Shown here one piece after another: positions 11,265-22,189 of a DNA stretch of 64,000 nucleotides. The stretch is taken from contig OZ024788.1 in assembly GCA_964017065.1 (NCBI GenBank), positions 11,842,776 to 11,906,775 on the forward strand. Reading direction: 5' to 3'. The position numbers and the translations under genes were made by a program. The stretch's first letter is position 1. Each line of letters starts with the position of its first letter. This DNA is from Haliclona indistincta (taxonomy: Eukaryota; Porifera; Demospongiae; Haplosclerida; Chalinidae). The notes under the pieces are model-generated. The model worked only from the letters and a program-made list of their open reading frames with translations, did no database searches and was not told the origin of the DNA.

Positions 11265-11979
11265 CAGTGCTTCCAGGTTAGAGAGGGAAAGTTTGATATT
11301 TTTACATAATTATTAAGCTGTAAAAATTTTATCAAAATTAATGTATTAAAATCCTCAAATTAGATCTGAAGTCTGGTATAATATTGTAGATTATGTATAT
11401 CAAATATGATAGCTCACAACCAACTATTGCGAAAGATATAAACTATTAATTATAAGTCACTCCAAGTGAAGTTTTAGGCTTGGAAATGGAGATTTGATTT
11501 AGTTGAGAATAGGCATTTGTCATACACCACAAGGAATGGTTCAATTTTAAATAAAATTTAGCTTACTTTTACTGCATAATGTTTTTATGTACTAAAACAC
11601 ATGAAATTTCTCAGTTTTAGAGGTTCAAAAATTTTTTAGGCTCAAATTACAACATTTTTGTTAGTTAAGAATGCTGTTTAAAGCAGGTAGTAGACAAATA
11701 GCATACGTTTATGTGTTGCAAAAATCAAAGCTTTAATTTACATGGTGCAGTAGTTGTATTAAAAAATATCATCATGCACTTGATAAGGTATTCTTTTAAC
11801 CATGGTTATTTTGGCCATTGGAAGTCCCTTTCTTGTTTTGCTGCATTTAAATCATCAAATTTGTCTATTTCACCAGCCTTGATAGTGTATTTTTCAGTCT
11901 GGAATCACTTTTGAGTAGCTCAAGAATGATTTGTCTTTAACACTATTTAAAAGTTACCCTCTTTAAGCAGGAAGCACTG
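11265..11979. mobile_element. F10 TA-flanked MITE, 715 bp
   Basis: Ends CAGTGCTTCC and GGAAGCACTG are flanked by TA (11263-11264 and 11980-11981). The opposite arm of the surrounding inverted repeat (CCGATTGCTATAAAACTC near 10930-10945) is the uninterrupted version of the target, with a single TA. A truncated copy starts at 38820 and diverged relatives lie at 28.06-28.7 kb. Tc1/mariner-like by target; no transposase. Confidence 0.85.
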
Positions 11980-11981
11980 TA

Positions 11982-12182
11982 TAGCAATCGGTTTTGGCCT
12001 AGCTCAGGCTTATTCTATTGTAGCAGTTGTTGGCCTGGACTATAATTTTTATACATAGATTAGTCGATGGTGCATTTAATACAACTTATCTTAGCTTTAT
12101 AGCGCTTTTTGTCTCCACACTATGATTTAGTATATTAATTTTGATGAATATTTAATTAGGCAAACGGGTGACTGTCCCCTTA
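11982..12182. repeat. Distal arm of the 10-12 kb foldback complex
   Basis: This is the reverse complement of 10870-10945 and then of about 10087-10205, ending CTGTCCCCTTAA. It closes the foldback begun near 10090 (AAGGGGACGG). Confidence 0.65.
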
Positions 12183-13140
12183 ATTTTGGTAGTGTGTCTA
12201 AATTCATCTTTCAATTAATTTGGTCCATCTTCTCGTATAACTCTTTCACCTCTGAGCCAGCAGGGGCGGAGCACGTATCTTTAGCCTGTGCACCCACGCG
12301 TTCGACCTGACCACGTCAGCTCGTTGTTGAGCGTGTCACTGTAGGTGTGGTTTCTTCTGGTCTGGAAGTATGGCGAATGTTGAGGGGTCTTGTACCCAGC
12401 ATTTCCGGTTGTGTGGCTGATTGCAGCTATCCAGGTACATATAGATGACTGAGAAGCTTTCCAGCAGTAATTCCTACAACTTCTGAATGCTTGCCATTGA
12501 CCGATAGACAGAAGTTACTGCAGCCTTGAGTACCAGCTCAGTGACAACACTACCAAGTACTGCAGGCATGCTCTATGGCCTGGCTCAGTTGGCGTCACGG
12601 TCGCTTGGGCTTGCTGTTGGCAAAAAACAATGGTCCGTGCTTGCTTCTTCCTCCTGCAAGCCGCTCAGGCCGGCTAGACACACACAGGCACTACAAACAT
12701 TCTTATCATCCACACAGTTCATGTCTCTTTCTCTCAAAACAAAAAAAAACAAAAAAATGTTCTTCACTTGTCGGCTCCTTTGATCTTCAAAGCGCTGACA
12801 CTTGAAACTTGTAAAGATAACGATTTCCGACTCCATGCCGGCAAAGTTGGTGGTTCACGGTACTTGTATGCTGCCTGCATATCATTTCCTGTACAATACC
12901 CATTATAACTTGTGTTATTATTAATAAGTGGTCACTTACCATGAATACTTATTAATGAGTCGTTGCGTTTTGTAACATTTCAGTGCTCAAAGGGATAATG
13001 TTCTTTTGGTTGATATAAATAACAAGACCAAGTCATACTTCAGATTGCTTTTGAATTGCTGTGATATTTTAGTGCAAATTATAGCCTTTTGTTGATGTGT
13101 TACAAACTTTTAATTGTTCCGAATTTACAGCTGCTGCAAC
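12183..13140. other. No recognisable feature
   Basis: Intron-like sequence. Short open frames on both strands (12526-12836 area) overlap each other and show no motif or splice context. I see no repeat shared with the rest of the window. Confidence 0.4.
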
Positions 13141-13470
13141 TTGTATACATTTTTAAAACTATAGTATGAATAATTCTCTTTGATGTAACGAGCGTTAATG
13201 AGGGCTATAAATCGTGTACAGCCCGCACTCGTTTCAAGATGGCCACCGCGTTCGAGAAGCTACAAAGAAACGGCGCTCGGGCTGCTCTGTGTTCTTCCTG
13301 CGACGTAAGATAGCCAGCTAGACGTCAGGCAAGCAGCGCACTATGGTTTAAAGTAGTTATTTACCTCACAGTCGGTGTTCAAGCATTTAAAGCCCTTGGG
13401 CTACGCCCGCGGGCTTTAAATCGCTTAAACGCCTCCTGATCGGTATATAACTACTATATAGCAACTCCTC
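13141..13470. repeat. Repeat related to 53.56-53.9 kb
   Basis: Both loci share TATGAATAATT.TCTTTGAT, an ATGGC motif (13236 AAGATGGCC; 53665 CATGGCGCC) and a hairpin of the form CTTGGGCTACGCCCGC or CTCGGGCTTCGCCCTC flanked by dyads. Too diverged for ends to be set. Confidence 0.45.
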
Positions 13471-13498
13471 TGGGCACAATTGTACAGGAAAATATGTG

Positions 13499-14156
13499 CA
13501 GGAGCGCATATAAACAAGGGAGCACGTTACTCTGAACACTACCCCATATAACGGCGAAATCCTAATATGGCGGACTTGCTATTTTTAGTTACTTTCCATA
13601 TAAAGTATAAATGTGACGTTTGCAGATGTAATAACTAGTACACGCCCATTATTAATAATATAGGATTCATCGCGGGACTTTAGATCGACGTTCTGACTCT
13701 GGTCGAGTGATCATCGAACCCCAGCGAGCTAGCTATGGAGCAGGCCTCTAAGCGAAGTCGGCTTACATTTTGCCGAGTAACTTTAACACAGCCGATAGAG
13801 CCTTCCTCTCTTTCTTGTGAAGCACCTGTGTATCGTCCACTGCAGGGCGCTCACTGCTTGGCTGTGGTGTGCTAATAGCGCTGCAATCTCGGCGATCGGT
13901 CTCCGAACTCTCGATCTCAGCTGTTTGTAAACTGGCGGTGGTAGCAATGGTATCGAATTTGCAACAGACCATGTGCACTCGATTGGTGTGTGGGCGCGGG
14001 TACCGGGTGGAGGCGCGGTTGAAATAATTATTTATTACTTATAGACCTTATATGGATTATAGTTCTTATATGGAAACTACTATTTTTAGAACAGCCGCCA
14101 TGTTAGGATTTCGCCGTTTATAGAGTTACATGCTCCCTTGTTTATATGCGCTCCTG
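13499..14156. mobile_element. CAGGAGCGC-ended MITE, copy 1 (658 bp)
   Basis: Long inverted ends (about 115 bp, starting CAGGAGCGCATATAAACAAG) are flanked by the 7 bp duplication ATATGTG (13492-13498 and 14157-14163). Both arms include an ATGGCGG motif. CAG ends suggest hAT, whose usual duplication is 8 bp; here and at 16445 only 7 match. Confidence 0.8.
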
Positions 14157-14566
14157 ATATGTGTAGCCTAGCATGTAGGTAGACTAATGCCTTAGCAAAA
14201 TCAACAAGGCACACTTGGTTAGTTTGTTGCTGGGGGAGTGGCCTGCTGTTTATGTGTGGTTTTGCTTGTGTAGCCAGTGACTCCGGAGTTGTACAAGAGT
14301 GGCAGGTGTGCTGATCGCTTGTGTGTAGAGAGCTGCTAGCCATTCCTGGCTTTTTCTCTAAGTATAGAGCCATGAAACAGTGTCTTCGATTTTGTGAGTT
14401 AGTAAGATCTAGGCCTTATCAAGCTGCGAAGTGGTGAGAGGGCATGGAACAGCTTGTTTATTTTTCTCGTTTTTGCATTGCTTAATTCTCATTGCTTTTG
14501 GTCACTCTTCCTGTTTGTGTATTTCTCCTTTCTAGTTTTTTTTTTTTTGGTAGGCCTTTGTATTAC
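14157..14566. other. No recognisable feature
   Basis: Intron-like sequence with a T-run near 14535-14549 just before the F1 copy. Nothing else recognised. Confidence 0.35.
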
Positions 14567-15394
14567 CTATTAGGGAGGCACGGTAGTGTCTCCCTATGTA
14601 GGGATGAACGAGAAAACAAGATGGCGGCTACATACAATGTATTAGCGTTCAAACGCTGATATTTCGCCTGGTGTTGAATTTATACGTGTTTAGACACTTA
14701 GATCTGCTCTCTGGCGTTGCCCCATCTTACAGTAGCAAGGAGATGGCTAGAAATTGTTACTAAAGTGACGAACCTGGAAACGGTGAAAATCGAGTTTCGT
14801 CATCTTCGTTTTCTTCTTTCTTCTTTCTTTCTTCCACTCGCCTAGCGCCTTTCGCGAGCAGTGCCGAGACCAAAACATCCACGAACAGTGGTGAAATTCT
14901 CCTGGCATGTGCCTTTTGAGCTTTGTTTTTAGCGTAACGGCGATCTAAGTTCCGCGATTTCTCGATCGTGATCCATTGTCAGCTTAGTGTTAGACACCAT
15001 TATTGTGATTGCACAATACGCACGTGACCAAGCAATGGGTAGCGCACGTGACCGAGCAGCTAAAGTATCGCTGCGCCGTGTGGATCACTATCACGGAGAA
15101 CACACACCCGGCATTTGTCTGGAGTCTTTGAAGAACGGTAAGCTCGTGTAGGATCACCATTCTGCACTTGCCAGATAATTATAACCGTCTACAAACAAGT
15201 GTGGGCGGGGTTCGTATGCACTGCATGCATGCGAAGGCGACTAGGCAGACCTGATACGTACAGCTTAACAATTTTAGCTACAAGTTTAAGAAAGCCATCG
15301 ACAACAGGAATACTAAACTAATGGTGGAAACAAAGACTTCTCAGTACATGCATGATATTGAACTGCACTTCACTAAAAAGAAAAAAGGACACAA
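14567..15394 (+). mobile_element. F1 unit, copy 1
   Basis: F1 landmarks in order: terminal hairpin TAGGGAGGCAC-GGTA-GTGTCTCCCTA (14571-14596), ATGTAGGGATGA, AAGATGGCGGCTAC, a CTT-rich tract (14815-14833), ATTTCTCGATCGTGATCCAT, CACGTGACCAAGC, GTGGGCGGGG, then the join to F2. No frame is conserved between copies apart from a 12-codon one starting at ATGGCGGC. Confidence 0.85.
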
Positions 15395-15790
15395 ACAAGA
15401 AATTAAAAAGATTTCTATCGAAATCAAAAGGATGTAGTGATGAAGAAATCTACCACTGGTTCACAATGTAAACCAACGAGGAACAAGCATAGAATGGTAA
15501 CATGATTGACTTGCTAACAGACCATAGATCCCTACATCAGTGGCTGTACATAAGAACAATATTTTGTCACAAGCTGAATTCTATTCAAAGTGTCAGTCAA
15601 CAGTAAATAGCTTAACTAGCTATAGTCTGGCCACAGCAGCCACTGATGTAGGGATCTATGGTCTGTTAGCAAGTCAATCATGTTACCATTCTATGCTTGT
15701 TCCTTGTTGGTTTACATTGTGAACCAGTGGTAGATTTCTTCATCACTACATCCTTTTGATTTCGATAGAAATCTTTTTAATTTCTTTGCT
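15395..15790. repeat. F2 foldback, copy attached to F1 copy 1
   Basis: Left arm AAAAAGATTTCTATCGAAATC... and right arm ...GATTTCGATAGAAATCTTTTT face each other over about 140-150 bp with a ~100 bp loop. Both arms carry TGATGTAGGGAT or its complement. Confidence 0.85.
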
Positions 15791-16340
15791 AGTTGGTCTC
15801 ACCTGCCATTGGCAAAGATAGTAGTGCTGAGTGTTACTATAAATATAATTTATAACTATCAATAAGTTAATGTTTCCGGTTGGTCACGTGCACAAGCATG
15901 ATATGCTGAGATGGAGCGAGTACATACACATTGTGCTGTCGATTTCGCTATCGATGCTGCACGGCGTGCATGAAGCAAAGGCGAAGATGGACCTAGAGAA
16001 CAGTTTTGGAGAATGGTTCTGGTGTCTCAAGCATCTGCACTTCTTGCGCAAAGCTGCGGCAACCACGGTTGTACTCATAGGTGCTTAGATGCAATAGATC
16101 CAGGTAACTGCTGGTATGCTTATCCATTGGCACTGAGTCACTAGCTGCCGCTCTTGATACGCTCTGCCACCCTTTGGTAACTGGAATTCAGGACACACCT
16201 GCACACTTTTGCGAACGTCCGTTTATGTTAAGTTTACGTGATTATTCATAATAACACTCAGTGCTATGTCGTCTACTCTATGGTATTCAGAGTTGCATGC
16301 CCTCTTGCCGATAAGCTTCGATAAGCCCTTGGTAAGATCA
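15791..16340. other. No recognisable feature
   Basis: A two-strand overlapping open frame pair at 15870-16088 has no motif and no splice support. Otherwise plain intron sequence. Confidence 0.35.
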
Positions 16341-17160
16341 TTGATATCTCGGTCATGCAGGAATCACAGCCTAGTGCTTCTTTCCTAGATTTTCGTAGCC
16401 AATACATAAGGCTAACTTTTCACCCATATAGCCATCTCTGAAATCAGGAGCGCATAAAAGGAAGGAGCGTTAAGCCGCGATTTATCCAAACGTAAAATCC
16501 GCCGCGCGCTGCGCGCGGCGCATTAGTATGACGTTCACAACCAGCAGAGCAAGGAGAGTGACGTAGGTACTTTAGCACACGCCCAGCAAGTAGTCAGAGT
16601 CGATAGCGTCTCTTGCAGTTGCTTGCAGGGAATAAAATCGTCTGGATAGGCGGCACGGTGGTCACTGAAGACTGTACGCTCGATTGCTGCTATCTATTCA
16701 GCAAGTGGATCATGGGCACGGCCTTGTTTACAAGCACACAATGAGTCCAGTCCCGCTTACTTGAACGTGCTGTTTACAAGTTAAAAGCTCCTGTTTGCTG
16801 CTGTCTTATGTGCGACAAGGCCACAGCCTTCTTTGTATGCTGCAGGTAGAAAGCTGTTCATGACGTAAAGCTGCCTGTTGGCTGGTGGCCGCATGCACAA
16901 AAAACTTCCCTATGGAAGTTTTTTGAACGCGCAAGGCGGCGGAGTTTACATTTGAATATTACTACATACTACACGCGGGATTGGAGTTGAACGCTCCTTC
17001 CTTTTATGCGCTCCTGCTGAAATCTATTCATTGACTGAAATTAAGTAGCCAAGAAAAAAATGAATATTTTTCAGTCTAGCAGCGTGCATGAAGTATTGCA
17101 TGAGATGACTATATGGGTGATTTCATAGTCCTTTCTTAGTTCTTTGTGTCAGTACCAGGG
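16341..17160. repeat. F7 repeat, interrupted copy
   Basis: Matches 60880-61100 (CTTCTTTCCTAGATT, CAGTCTAGCAGCGTGCATGA, TTCATAGTCCTTTC). The 60.9 kb copy lacks the MITE at 16445-17016 and so supplies the empty site. Confidence 0.8.
16445..17016. mobile_element. CAGGAGCGC-ended MITE, copy 2 (572 bp)
   Basis: Perfect 27 bp inverted ends start CAGGAGCGCATAAAAGGAAG. They are flanked by the 7 bp duplication CTGAAAT (16438-16444 and 17017-17023); the F7 copy near 60966 shows the unoccupied site. Inside, a GC hairpin (GCCGCGCGC-T-GCGCGCGGC, 16501-16519) and GACGTAGGTAC lie near the left end. Confidence 0.9.
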
Positions 17161-18345
17161 ATAATACATACTTGCATGAATCGGTAACGGATCCGTATAC
17201 TAAAAATAATAGACAGCAATCCATCGTAATCTACAAAAATTGTAAAACCATCGTTGTTAACATGTTAACAGGGCAGCAGGTTCCTTGGTTCAAAGTAACC
17301 ACTGCAATTTCAAGTCAAAGGAGATAGTAAATGGCTCATTGTGCTGGATACCAATGTGCCATTTTTACTATAGTACATGCCAGTTTTGGTTGGAAGGCAG
17401 AAATCCCGTGCCACAACAGCTGTTTCAATATGTAGTTGTTGCGAAGAAAGTTAAGAATTTCACTGTAGTACATTTGTTCCACGTCTTTAGATACAAAAAA
17501 ATCCCTGGTATTTGTGTCATTCTCATAATTCTCGACTACATGATATACTAGTGGCCCGTGGCGTCTCGTTTTTTATAAGTATTGGTCAAGCAAACTTAGA
17601 GATCAGCAGATAATATGAAAGCATGATAGTTTACTCTTGTCTTTAGCATCAGTTTTTGACTTCATGACAGTTGATTCATGACTTACATGCCACTGCAGCA
17701 TGGTGTAGTACGCCCGCCTCTTTAGACAATCCAGGCTGCTGTGACTGGCTGGCCTGAAATACAGCACATTATTCATTTATTATCATGCACAGATACCTTT
17801 CTATCTTCTTAAGAATCTTCGTTAGCAGTAGATTAGCAAGACTTGCCGCTCCTGTCACCAGCAGCTATAGCCATTTTGAGCGAAAACGTTAAGCGGAACT
17901 GCTCACACATGGTTGGCGCTTCCATAAGGTTGTGCTTCTTTCAGTAACATGTTCATTCCAGTTATACAGCTATGTTTGGCATCGCTGTTTCATCGTTCAA
18001 CTAAATCACGATTGTGCTGATTCTAGTTCGTATTAATAGCCAGGCTTGTGCACTCGAAGTTACCCGATTTTTGCAAGAATAATCAGAAACCAGGTTGAGT
18101 ATGCTGAGTCCAAATTTCGTCGATTTTCTCAATCACTCCCATACATTTATTGTTACCTAAATGTATGGGAAAGACTCCGGAAGTGACATCACATTATTTA
18201 ATTAACTTCACCCATACATTCCATTGTCTTATTGGGAAAGGCTTATTTCCAAATGTTATTTTGTAAATCAATGAAACAGTTAATCATTCGTTTGTGAATT
18301 AGAGGGGCCCAGATTTGCAATAAAATTTGAATGTTGTTTATACAG
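17161..18345. other. Intron sequence, no feature supported
   Basis: One 88-codon frame (17285-17551) has no motif, conserved context or splice pattern. The stretch ends in the TTTATACAG acceptor of the next exon. Confidence 0.4.
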
Positions 18346-18397
18346 GCGAAGAATGAAACTTCAGTCAGCAAACCGCCTGATGCTCAAGAACCATCAG
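18346..18397 (+). CDS. GTPase gene, linker exon a
   Basis: 52 nt between acceptor TGTTTATACAG and donor GTAATT, phase 0 in, phase 1 out. It encodes a short polar segment (KNETSVSKPPDAQEPS). The low-complexity, proline-rich composition fits an unstructured linker. Phase agrees with the exons at 9683 and 26501. Small size makes this a moderate call. Confidence 0.5.
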
Positions 18398-18509
18398 GTA
18401 ATTTAAAAACATATTACAATGATAGAATCATAATAATATTAAAATTTTATTAGGGCATAGTCTGATATTATTGACCGATAAGATTGACTATAGCTATAGA
18501 CTCTTATTA

Positions 18510-18702
18510 TTCCAAGGAGTGTACAACCGTGAGACAGCAGAAAATGAATGGGCCGCTATTGCGCACGAGATTTTTACAGCTCTAGTACAGCGTACGTGCA
18601 CGCGTAGCCATACGGCTCGTACAAAAACTGCCTAATAAGGAAGCTTTTTCAACGTGCCAAGAGGCGGATGTATTTTGTGCTAGTTGTACGCTCCTGGGAT
18701 TG
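18510..18702. mobile_element. Diverged short relative of the CAGGAGCGC MITEs
   Basis: The ends CCAAGGAGTGTACAAC and (reverse complement) CCCAGGAGCGTACAAC are inverted. The interior (AAGGAAGCTTTTTCAACG..) resembles 16905-16950. No target duplication is visible. Confidence 0.45.
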
Positions 18703-19284
18703 ATAAGCACTTGACTCTAAATAGCTTATTATCCAAACCGCGCACTTAGAAGCCAAGCCACGCTAATTAGAAGCCAGGTTGAGTCAGTACTATTCATTCT
18801 TCTCTGAGTTCTCTGAAGACAAATAAAGATCATAACTATGAGCTGTGAGTTGTTGACACGAAGACAATTACGAGAGTAGAGAGCAAATCTAAGTTACGTC
18901 AAGAATTCATGCGTTGCTTGGGTATTGCTCTTGCTCAGTTGCTCGATCAAGCATGTGGTGGGGAGGAGTTTGATAAAAAAATTTGGTGGAGCTTGTTATG
19001 GTGGTACCAATGCACATGGCTGGTGTGCAAGAAGCTTCATTGTTCCAGCTTGTGGACAGTACGCATGCTGGAACGCTTTACTTACCGTTGGATTAACTTC
19101 AGCATCGTGTAGAAGTATTGCCGAGTAATCTTTGCTGTCAAGGATCGCTGTTTTGCTGTTCAGAGCCACGCCGTGTCTCTGCTTCTGTACGACAATTCAA
19201 ACTGAAACGTCATTTCTTTGTTTACAAAATCTGTTGTGTGAGTGTTGCTTAGCTACTCGTGGCTATACCCTAAAACAAGAAAAT
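18703..19284. other. Intron sequence, no feature supported
   Basis: Two overlapping 67-codon frames near 18909-19128 share no motif or splice evidence. Confidence 0.35.
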
Positions 19285-19431
19285 TGAAGATTTCTGACAA
19301 AATGAAAAAGATGTAGGATGAATAAATCTACCACTGGTCCAAAATGTAAAACCAACGAGGAACTAACACGGAATGGTAACACGATTGACTGGATAATAAA
19401 CCATGCATCCCTACATCAGTGGCTGCACATA
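19285..19431. repeat. F2 half copy (left arm)
   Basis: The F2 left arm up to CATCAGTGGCTGCACA. The loop and right arm are absent because a Mutator-like element and an F1 copy follow. Confidence 0.7.
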
Positions 19432-19440
19432 CTTATAAAC

Positions 19441-19966
19441 TAGTCTCGTGGGCCAGACGTTCTGGGGGAACGTCTGGTCACTAAGGCCAGGTTTCTGTGA
19501 GCGACTCCAACATTCCGGCGCGCCCTCATAAGTAATCAATTGCGTCGGTTTTCACGTGACTACGGAGCGCGATTGTGCATGAAGCTGTTTACAGAGCTTT
19601 TTAGCTGCCAAAACTGGCGTGTTTGTCGTGAAAAGTCCTACAAGCGACGGCTAATGCCTGCTACTCGTTGTTCTCGATGCTACTGACGGCATATTCTATA
19701 TGATTATGTTCACGCAATGGTTCTCTTGTTGACTCGTGACTGCTCCAGTGATGATGAACATCGCGATTGTAGCCAACCAGGTTGGTATTGAGTTTTAGCA
19801 TGCTAAAAGCCTGTGAACATGCTACACGCTTGCTAACTAGACTGGTGATGTCGACTACAACACGTGATTTCAACCGTGGCGTGTCGTTTGTTTACATTCC
19901 ATTGTGCCACGAAAACCTGGCCTAATTGACCAGACTTTCCCCCAGAACATCTGGCCCGCGAGACTA
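19441..19966. mobile_element. Mutator-like MITE 1 (526 bp, 9 bp TSD)
   Basis: About 53 bp inverted ends start TAGTCTCGTGGGCCAGACGT (roughly 5-6 mismatches). Duplications are CTTATAAAC (19432-19440) and CTTATAGAC (19967-19975). Long ends with a 9 bp duplication are typical of Mutator-like elements. No transposase frame. Confidence 0.8.
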
Positions 19967-20465
19967 CTTATAGACTGCATTATTAGGGAGGCACGGTAGT
20001 GCCTCCCTATGTAGGGATGGCCAAGAAAACAAAATGGCGGCTACATACAATGTATTAGCATTCAAACGCTGATATTTCGCCTGGTGATGAATTTTATGCG
20101 TCTAAAGACACTTAGATCTGCTCTCTGGCGTTGCCCCATCTAATAGTAGCAAGGAGATGGCTAGAAATGGTCACTAAAGTGACGAACCTGGAAACGGTGA
20201 AAATCGAGTTTCGTCATCTTCGTTTTCTTCTTCTTCTTCTTCTTCTTCTTCTTCTTCTTTCTTCTTTCTTCAACTCGCCTAGCGCCTTTACGCGAGCAGT
20301 GCCGAGACCAAAACACTCACGAACATTCGTGAAATTCTTCTGGCAGGTGTCTTTTGAACTTAGTTTTTAGCGAAACGACGATATAAATTTGACGAGTTCA
20401 CGATCACGAACTGTTGTTAGCTAAGTGTTAGATGCCATATTGTGATTACGCAATAGGTACGTGAC

Positions 20466-21382
20466 TAGTCTCGCCTCCAGGCTAGATATCATAATAATAT
20501 AGCCTGGTACAGACTGTCTACGCATGCGTGCAATATCTTCACTGATAATTAAGCTGGAGAATTAATTAAATTCATGACTTTTGCAAGTAGCTGTATTTTC
20601 CTAGCCATGGGTATTCGTGCAGACAGAGTCGCTGCGTGCAGTTTGCTTGCCTATTGATAGGCATCGAATGTAGCAAATTTCAGCAATGCAGTGTTAGCCA
20701 TCGCGGAGCTACGAACTCGCCCTGTGAAGACTAAGTCTAAGCACGATTGATTGTATACACTCTTTCTTTAGTTGTGCGAAAGGTATGAAGCTAAAACTGC
20801 TCGAGCATGCTCATCTGCCATCTGTGCAGGAATCCATGCGATGTTTTCGCCGACTGCTGCTCGTACGCGATATTACAGCAAGGCAGGCTGTGCTGTCTGG
20901 CACCACATAGCTGTAATATTGTGTACGAGCAGCGCTCGGCTAAATCATCGCATACATTCTTGCACAGATGGCAGATGAGCTTGCTTGAGCAGTTTTAGCT
21001 TCGTACCTTTCGCACAACTAAAGAAAACGGTTCTACAATCGATCGTGTTTAGTTTTCACAGGGCGAGCTCGTAGCTCGGCGATGGCTAACGCTTCATTGC
21101 TGAAATTTGGTATATTCAATCCCCATCGATAGGCAAGCAAACTGCACGCAGCAACTCTGTCTGCACGTATATTCATTGTTGCAGTGTTGCTCGTCATTGT
21201 TGCTAGTCATTGTTGATGTAAATTGGAACGGACATAATATCTAAACGTGCGCGAATCGAATTCACGGAACGTACACGGTGTTTTACTAATTACACCAGTT
21301 TTGGTGTAATTTTGGAGCATGCGCAGACAGTCTGTACCAGGCCATCTCTCAGCTTTGGGGGAGTGGCCTGGAGGCGAGGCTA
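20466..21382. mobile_element. Mutator-like foldback 2 (917 bp, 9 bp TSD)
   Basis: Ends TAGTCTCGCCTCCAGGC and ...GCCTGGAGGCGAGGCTA form ~60 bp inverted repeats. Flanks are GTACGTGAC (20457-20465) and GCACGTGAC (21383-21391). The same TAGTCTCG start as 19441 puts them in one group. Inside is a second palindrome of about 280 bp arms (20612-20885 and 20897-21170). Open frames here read the palindrome. Confidence 0.8.
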
Positions 21383-21395
21383 GCACGTGACCACA

Positions 21396-21823
21396 GGGTT
21401 CGCACAAGCCTTGAAAACCTTGAAAAGTACTTGAATTTAAAAATAATTTTTCAAGGCCATGAAAAGACTTGAAAATAAATGTAAACCTGGAAAAGTCTTG
21501 ATTTTTACGACTATTGATTTTAGGTAGGCAACTGACTGGCAAAAAGCTAGCTTTGGCTACCGTAGACTCGAGTTTAAACGTAGCTACACGCAGCACAAAG
21601 ATGCGATTGCCAGCAACGAGAAACGTAGCAAAAGTAATAATTGGGGGCGTGGCTTGTATCCGCCCACGTCAATTATTTACGCGTATGCGTGTTAATTATT
21701 TGCACGTTTGCAGCTTTTTGCTACCATGTTTACAGTATTTATGGCCTTGAAGTTTGCAATTTTTGACCTGGAAAGGCCTTGAAAAGACCTTGAATTTAGT
21801 TCTAAAAAATTTGTACTAACCAT
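21396..21823. mobile_element. Possible hAT-like MITE
   Basis: Starts CAGGGTTCGCAC, an end typical of hAT elements. The interior shows CCTTGAAAA runs on the left and TTTTCAAGG complements on the right. It ends near ACTAACC with CATGTGACCA after it, matching CACGTGACCA on the left. Exact ends are ambiguous. Confidence 0.5.
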
Positions 21824-22189
21824 GTGACCAACCACACGAATTCTGGAAGTAGCGTATCGCCGTGCATATTGGCGTCTGGAGTCTTCGAAGAGCACTCCCC
21901 GAGTAAGCTCGTGTAGTATCACCGTTCTGCAGCTTGCCAGTTAGTATCACAGCCAAACAGAATTTTGTAAACTAGAGTGGGTGGGGCTCGTATGCTGTGC
22001 ATTCCTGCAGAATGCATGAGCTACATGTGTAGTTTCAGTATTTAGGAATAATAATTATGAGCTACAAGTTTATAAGTTCACATAAAGAAATTATCAACAA
22101 CAGCAAACCAAACTAACGGTGTAAACAAAGAAATACATGATCTTGCCGAATTCGAACTGCACCAAAAATTTGAAACTCAAAAAAGGACA

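Larger units (their letters stand above)
19979..22189 (+). mobile_element. F1 unit, copy 2, split by two insertions
   Basis: Starts with the terminal hairpin (19984-20009, perfect pairing), AAAATGGCGGCTAC and a CTT tract (20218-20274). It is interrupted at the GTGACC site by the Mutator-like element 20466-21382 and then a further insertion to about 21823, and resumes with a truncated middle up to F2 at 22190. Confidence 0.8.

Noticed and set aside
14571..14596. F1 hairpin as a rho-type or attenuator terminator
   Set aside because: It is a repeated transposon terminus in a eukaryotic genome, not at a gene end, and has no following U-run.
14618..14660. 12-codon frame starting at ATGGCGGC in F1 as a small gene
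   Set aside because: Partly conserved only because the DNA motif is; lost or altered in several copies (38.8 kb, 43.8 kb).
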